This document shows positions 63,001-64,000 of a stretch of 64,000 bases of DNA, one piece after another (position 1 is the stretch's first letter; every line of letters starts with the position of its first letter). The notes under the pieces were generated by a model. That model was not told where the DNA came from, did not search any database, and worked only from the letters and a program-made list of their open reading frames with translations. The DNA lies in the NCBI GenBank assembly GCA_015066175.1, contig SVOW01000006.1, positions 1 through 64,000 on the forward strand, written 5' to 3'. Both the position numbers and the translations under genes were made by a program. This DNA comes from Oscillospiraceae bacterium. GTDB lineage: Bacteria; Bacillota; Clostridia; Oscillospirales; Acutalibacteraceae.

Positions 63001-63457
63001 TGCAGTTGTTGATGCTGAACAGACTATCAGAACATTTGATGAATTGTTCGATTGCCTCAACCTTGTTATTGCAATCTTCATTATTTCTGCAGCACTTCTT
63101 GCATTTATAGTTCTTTATACTCTCACAAGTATCAATATCAATGAACGCAGAAGAGAAATTGCTTCTCTTAAAGTGCTCGGATTCTATGACAGAGAATCAA
63201 CTTCTTATGTAGGACGCGAAAACTATATAATCACAGCTATTGCCATTGTGGCAGGCCTTGTGTTTGGTGTTTTCCTTCACAAGATTGTTGTTGCTCAGGC
63301 AGAAGTTAACGTGGTAATGTTCGGCAGAATCATTGAACCGATGAGTTATGTTTTTGCTGTTGGTATGACGCTGGCGTTTGCTGTTATAGTTAATGTGGTA
63401 ATGCATTTTGTAATAAAACGCATTGATATGGTTGAAAGCCTTAAATCAATTGATTAA
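60077..63457 (+). CDS. Giant FtsX-like ABC permease with large extracellular coiled coil
   Basis: 1126 aa. TM1 at about 18-38 is followed by a MacB-type periplasmic domain (about 50-270). A long coiled coil spans about 275-560, with heptad-like Glu/Lys/Ala/Gln-rich segments such as EGEAEYERKKQEVEAELGEA. Then come the first FtsX domain (three TMs, 590-725), a second MacB-like domain (about 790-960) and the last three TMs (about 985-1120). It couples ATP hydrolysis to extracellular mechanical change; adjacency to FtsW/PBP genes suggests control of a wall hydrolase or lipid transport. TAA-ATG junction with the ATPase gene. Confidence 0.9.
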   Translation: MSKGLIKEALRSIRKNKARFISIIAIVAVGISFYAGISAAGPDMQQTAVDYYNSNNLMDIWMISTVGFNEGDVEEIRKIKGVESVVGSKFADGTVVVDGRTAANVDGGQAICRAYGLDFDLAREFDKGKDNEDYINRLTLIEGRYPKNENECLIDQSDMATPKGFEVGKTIKLVGIEENIENKLSVTEYKIVGVIRTPRYISFERGQTDVGSGTLGCFVYVPEKAFKTDYYTELCATVKGADDFYPFSDEYYNYVNDVIEKIEKIAPGRLEIRVSEVTATYQQQLAEGEAEYERKKQEVEAELGEAFTELEYYRNLVENGDAEIAAAEAQLEALQSSTQQEITNGQAQYDAAKSEYDAKYQQWLAGQQQVDEYKARLEELQVLVVEQNEQMTALKGEIEEIENQIAMFPPSETITDENGETVVVEDPELTELKNLLAAKKTERRQIASSYTANVMEATTITNNLPLAEQQLAEGKAALDAAKENLDNAAGLISGGQAELDQRVEQARAEIEAKKQELEDAKVKLAEYDVEYNEAYEEAYAKLDEAEYDIEEARKKLESAASNPKWHVNDRKMLPGYENYGQTAGNIEAFAKVFPVFFFFVAAMVVLTTMTRMVDEDRTQIGTLKALGFTDGSIRAKYLIYSLVATFIGSIIGLFAGFYAYPNAIMTAYEVVFQLPELTILFPVKLIVLGTVFSVASTTIATYLSCRKEMAAKPSDLMRAKAPKSGRRVLLEKIPFIWKHMNFSAKVTTRNLFRNKKRMFVTFFGIVGCMALLLTGFGLNDSINQILTSQYGEGGVSSFDAQIALKNSQISANESAIYNNVLKNENIKDAMMFYNKTVEGSSENSDDTLSVYLCVPQSSEKLADFVDFRSRTTDEKYELGNKGVLITEKFAKRAKVSVGDAINLKFSDTLTVKVAVTGIVENYAFHYVYMSPVLYSQIFQAPVMYNYMYAKYEDGIRGTDKAEDVATELMKYNDINAVVDAEQTIRTFDELFDCLNLVIAIFIISAALLAFIVLYTLTSININERRREIASLKVLGFYDRESTSYVGRENYIITAIAIVAGLVFGVFLHKIVVAQAEVNVVMFGRIIEPMSYVFAVGMTLAFAVIVNVVMHFVIKRIDMVESLKSID

Positions 63458-63467
63458 TAAACAAAAT

Positions 63468-63497
63468 AAAAAACTCCGGATAAATCCGGAGTTTTTT
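63468..63497. terminator. Bidirectional terminator after the FtsX-like permease gene
   Basis: AAAAAACTCCGGA / TCCGGAGTTTTTT, 13-bp stem with a TAAA loop, serving both the + strand operon and the small - strand gene that follows. Confidence 0.95.
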
Positions 63498-63545
63498 ATT
63501 TGTAAGTAAAGTGTTCACATTTTTTTGATTGATAAAATCAGCTGA

Positions 63546-63662
63546 TTAGCCGGCGATACCAAGGAGCCAATCAAATACCTGAGCAACGATTTCTTTTGCT
63601 TCAGCACTTGCGCCTGCCCATACAAGAATCTGTTCGATGAGATCAAAAAGCATCTGTAACAT
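63546..63662 (-). CDS. 38-residue amphipathic peptide of unknown function
   Basis: The ATG at 63662 is preceded by AAAGGAGGT with an 8-base spacer, one of the best ribosome binding sites in the window. The peptide begins MLQMLFDLIEQILVWAGA and ends IVAQVFDWLLGIAG. Hydrophobic residues recur every 3-4 positions, suggesting an amphipathic helix pair; net charge is about -4, with no Cys. No signal peptide is typical for this pattern. Possible roles include a small membrane-binding protein, a signalling or bacteriocin-like peptide. No processing or immunity genes are adjacent. Confidence 0.6.
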   Translation of the reverse strand: MLQMLFDLIEQILVWAGASAEAKEIVAQVFDWLLGIAG

Positions 63663-63700
63663 TGTCTTACCTCCTTTTTTTTGAAAATATATTTTTTCTT

Positions 63701-63714
63701 GTTAATATATTAAC
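63701..63714. promoter_or_regulatory. Palindrome upstream of the 38-residue peptide gene
   Basis: GTTAATATATTAAC is a perfect 14-base palindrome, 39 bases before the ATG of the peptide gene. It could be an operator or overlap the -10 region (TAATAT). The promoter hexamers (possibly TTGTAT and TAATAT, 18 bp apart) are uncertain. Confidence 0.4.
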
Positions 63715-63877
63715 ATTTTTACTATATGGAATACAATGTAAAAAAAATTAAAATAAATTAAATATTGCTTTTTTATGACTAAATTGTTAACCCGATATCG
63801 TCAGCGGTGAAAAAACAACGTATAAAAAACATTTTGTCACACAAGGTCGAAAAAAGCTTGTTTGTGCGAATCTTTTT

Positions 63878-63938
63878 TTGACAAGTATTGAAAAATAAGT
63901 AAATTTCTCTTGCAATGATTGGAAAAATATGGTAAAGT
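63878..63938 (+). promoter_or_regulatory. Tandem promoters for the gene beyond the window
   Basis: Two candidates: TTGACA (63878-63883), 16 bp, TAAATT (63900-63905); and TTGCAA (63910-63915), 17 bp, TAAAGT (63933-63938). Downstream lie GGCAA-TAA-TTGCC (63950-63962) and a second TTGCCAATT, possible operator repeats. The remainder of 63715-63877 is AT-rich with no gene. Confidence 0.5.
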
Positions 63939-63989
63939 TTTGGAGAAATGGCAATAATTGCCAATTTTTGCCAATTGCATAAACTTTTC

Positions 63990-63995
63990 AGGAGG
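63990..63995 (+). promoter_or_regulatory. Ribosome binding site of the gene starting after the window
   Basis: AGGAGG at 63990-63995, followed by ATAAA to the window edge; a start codon is expected within the next few bases. Confidence 0.75.
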
Positions 63996-64000
63996 ATAAA

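Noticed and set aside
63779-63964. 61-codon frame on the - strand near the window end
   Set aside because: Composed of AT-rich codons (Ile/Phe/Lys), overlaps promoter elements of the next + strand gene and lacks an RBS.

Overview
The window looks like a chromosomal segment of a low-GC, anaerobic Clostridia bacterium, most likely an Oscillospiraceae/Ruminococcus-like gut or rumen commensal. This is inferred from gene families and order only: a Firmicutes-style S10-spc-alpha ribosomal supercluster with zinc-type S14, L36, S4 and L24; a KOW-domain gene between map and infA; DUF4364, ComF, RecD2 and RqcH; domain-permuted GH3 beta-glucosidases; and strong AGGAGG ribosome binding sites. No tRNA, rRNA, CRISPR array, phage gene, transposase or integrase is visible.

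Layout. (1) 1-2460: tail of an upstream gene, a MerR-type regulator with a duplicated C-terminal sensor-like domain behind a MerR-type promoter, and a membrane-anchored metallophosphoesterase. (2) 2689-18640: the ribosomal protein operon on the + strand, rpsJ to rplQ with secY, adk, map, infA and rpoA embedded, driven by a promoter at 2689 through a roughly 350-nt structured leader and closed by a strong terminator at 18600. (3) 18640-19200: gene-free mosaic of intergenic repeats punctuated by the palindrome AAATTATAATTT. (4) 19261-26830, mostly on the - strand: purC, a secreted BspA-like protein, a small Xre regulator (+) with strong operator-like dyads, a sugar isomerase-like TIM barrel, a methyltransferase-acetyltransferase-HD hydrolase operon, and ribulokinase. 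(5) 26276-36429: DUF4364, an MreB homologue, ComF and RecD2 (one - strand transcription unit that also runs into araB), a class II aldolase divergent from an MFS transporter, an Sfp-type phosphopantetheinyl transferase, DUF378, RqcH and a Nif3-family protein. (6) 36494-49615: a glycan-degradation neighbourhood with a GH38 alpha-mannosidase, a second repeat mosaic, a secreted beta-propeller-like protein, a secreted PHP-domain protein, an alpha/beta hydrolase, two permuted GH3 enzymes (one cytoplasmic, one exported and apparently membrane-held) and a Gfo/Idh/MocA dehydrogenase. (7) 49679-55725, - strand: a DUF212 protein, a 1405-residue protein joining two activase-type ATPase domains to dehydratase-like domains, and aldose 1-epimerase. 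(8) 55888-63457, + strand: FHA-FtsW/RodA-PBP followed by a LolD/MacB-type ATPase and a giant FtsX-like permease, apparently one envelope operon. (9) 63546-64000: a 38-codon peptide gene on the - strand with an excellent RBS, then the promoter and RBS of a gene that begins beyond the window.

Functionally the segment joins translation and protein export, recombination/ribosome rescue, scavenging of plant or host glycans, and peptidoglycan synthesis. The observations most worth following up are the AAATTATAATTT-bounded repeat mosaics, the 38-residue peptide gene, the structured S10 leader with a terminator-like hairpin and a duplicated segment, the operator dyads of the Xre gene, and the hydrophobic C-terminal tails on otherwise unrelated exported proteins.
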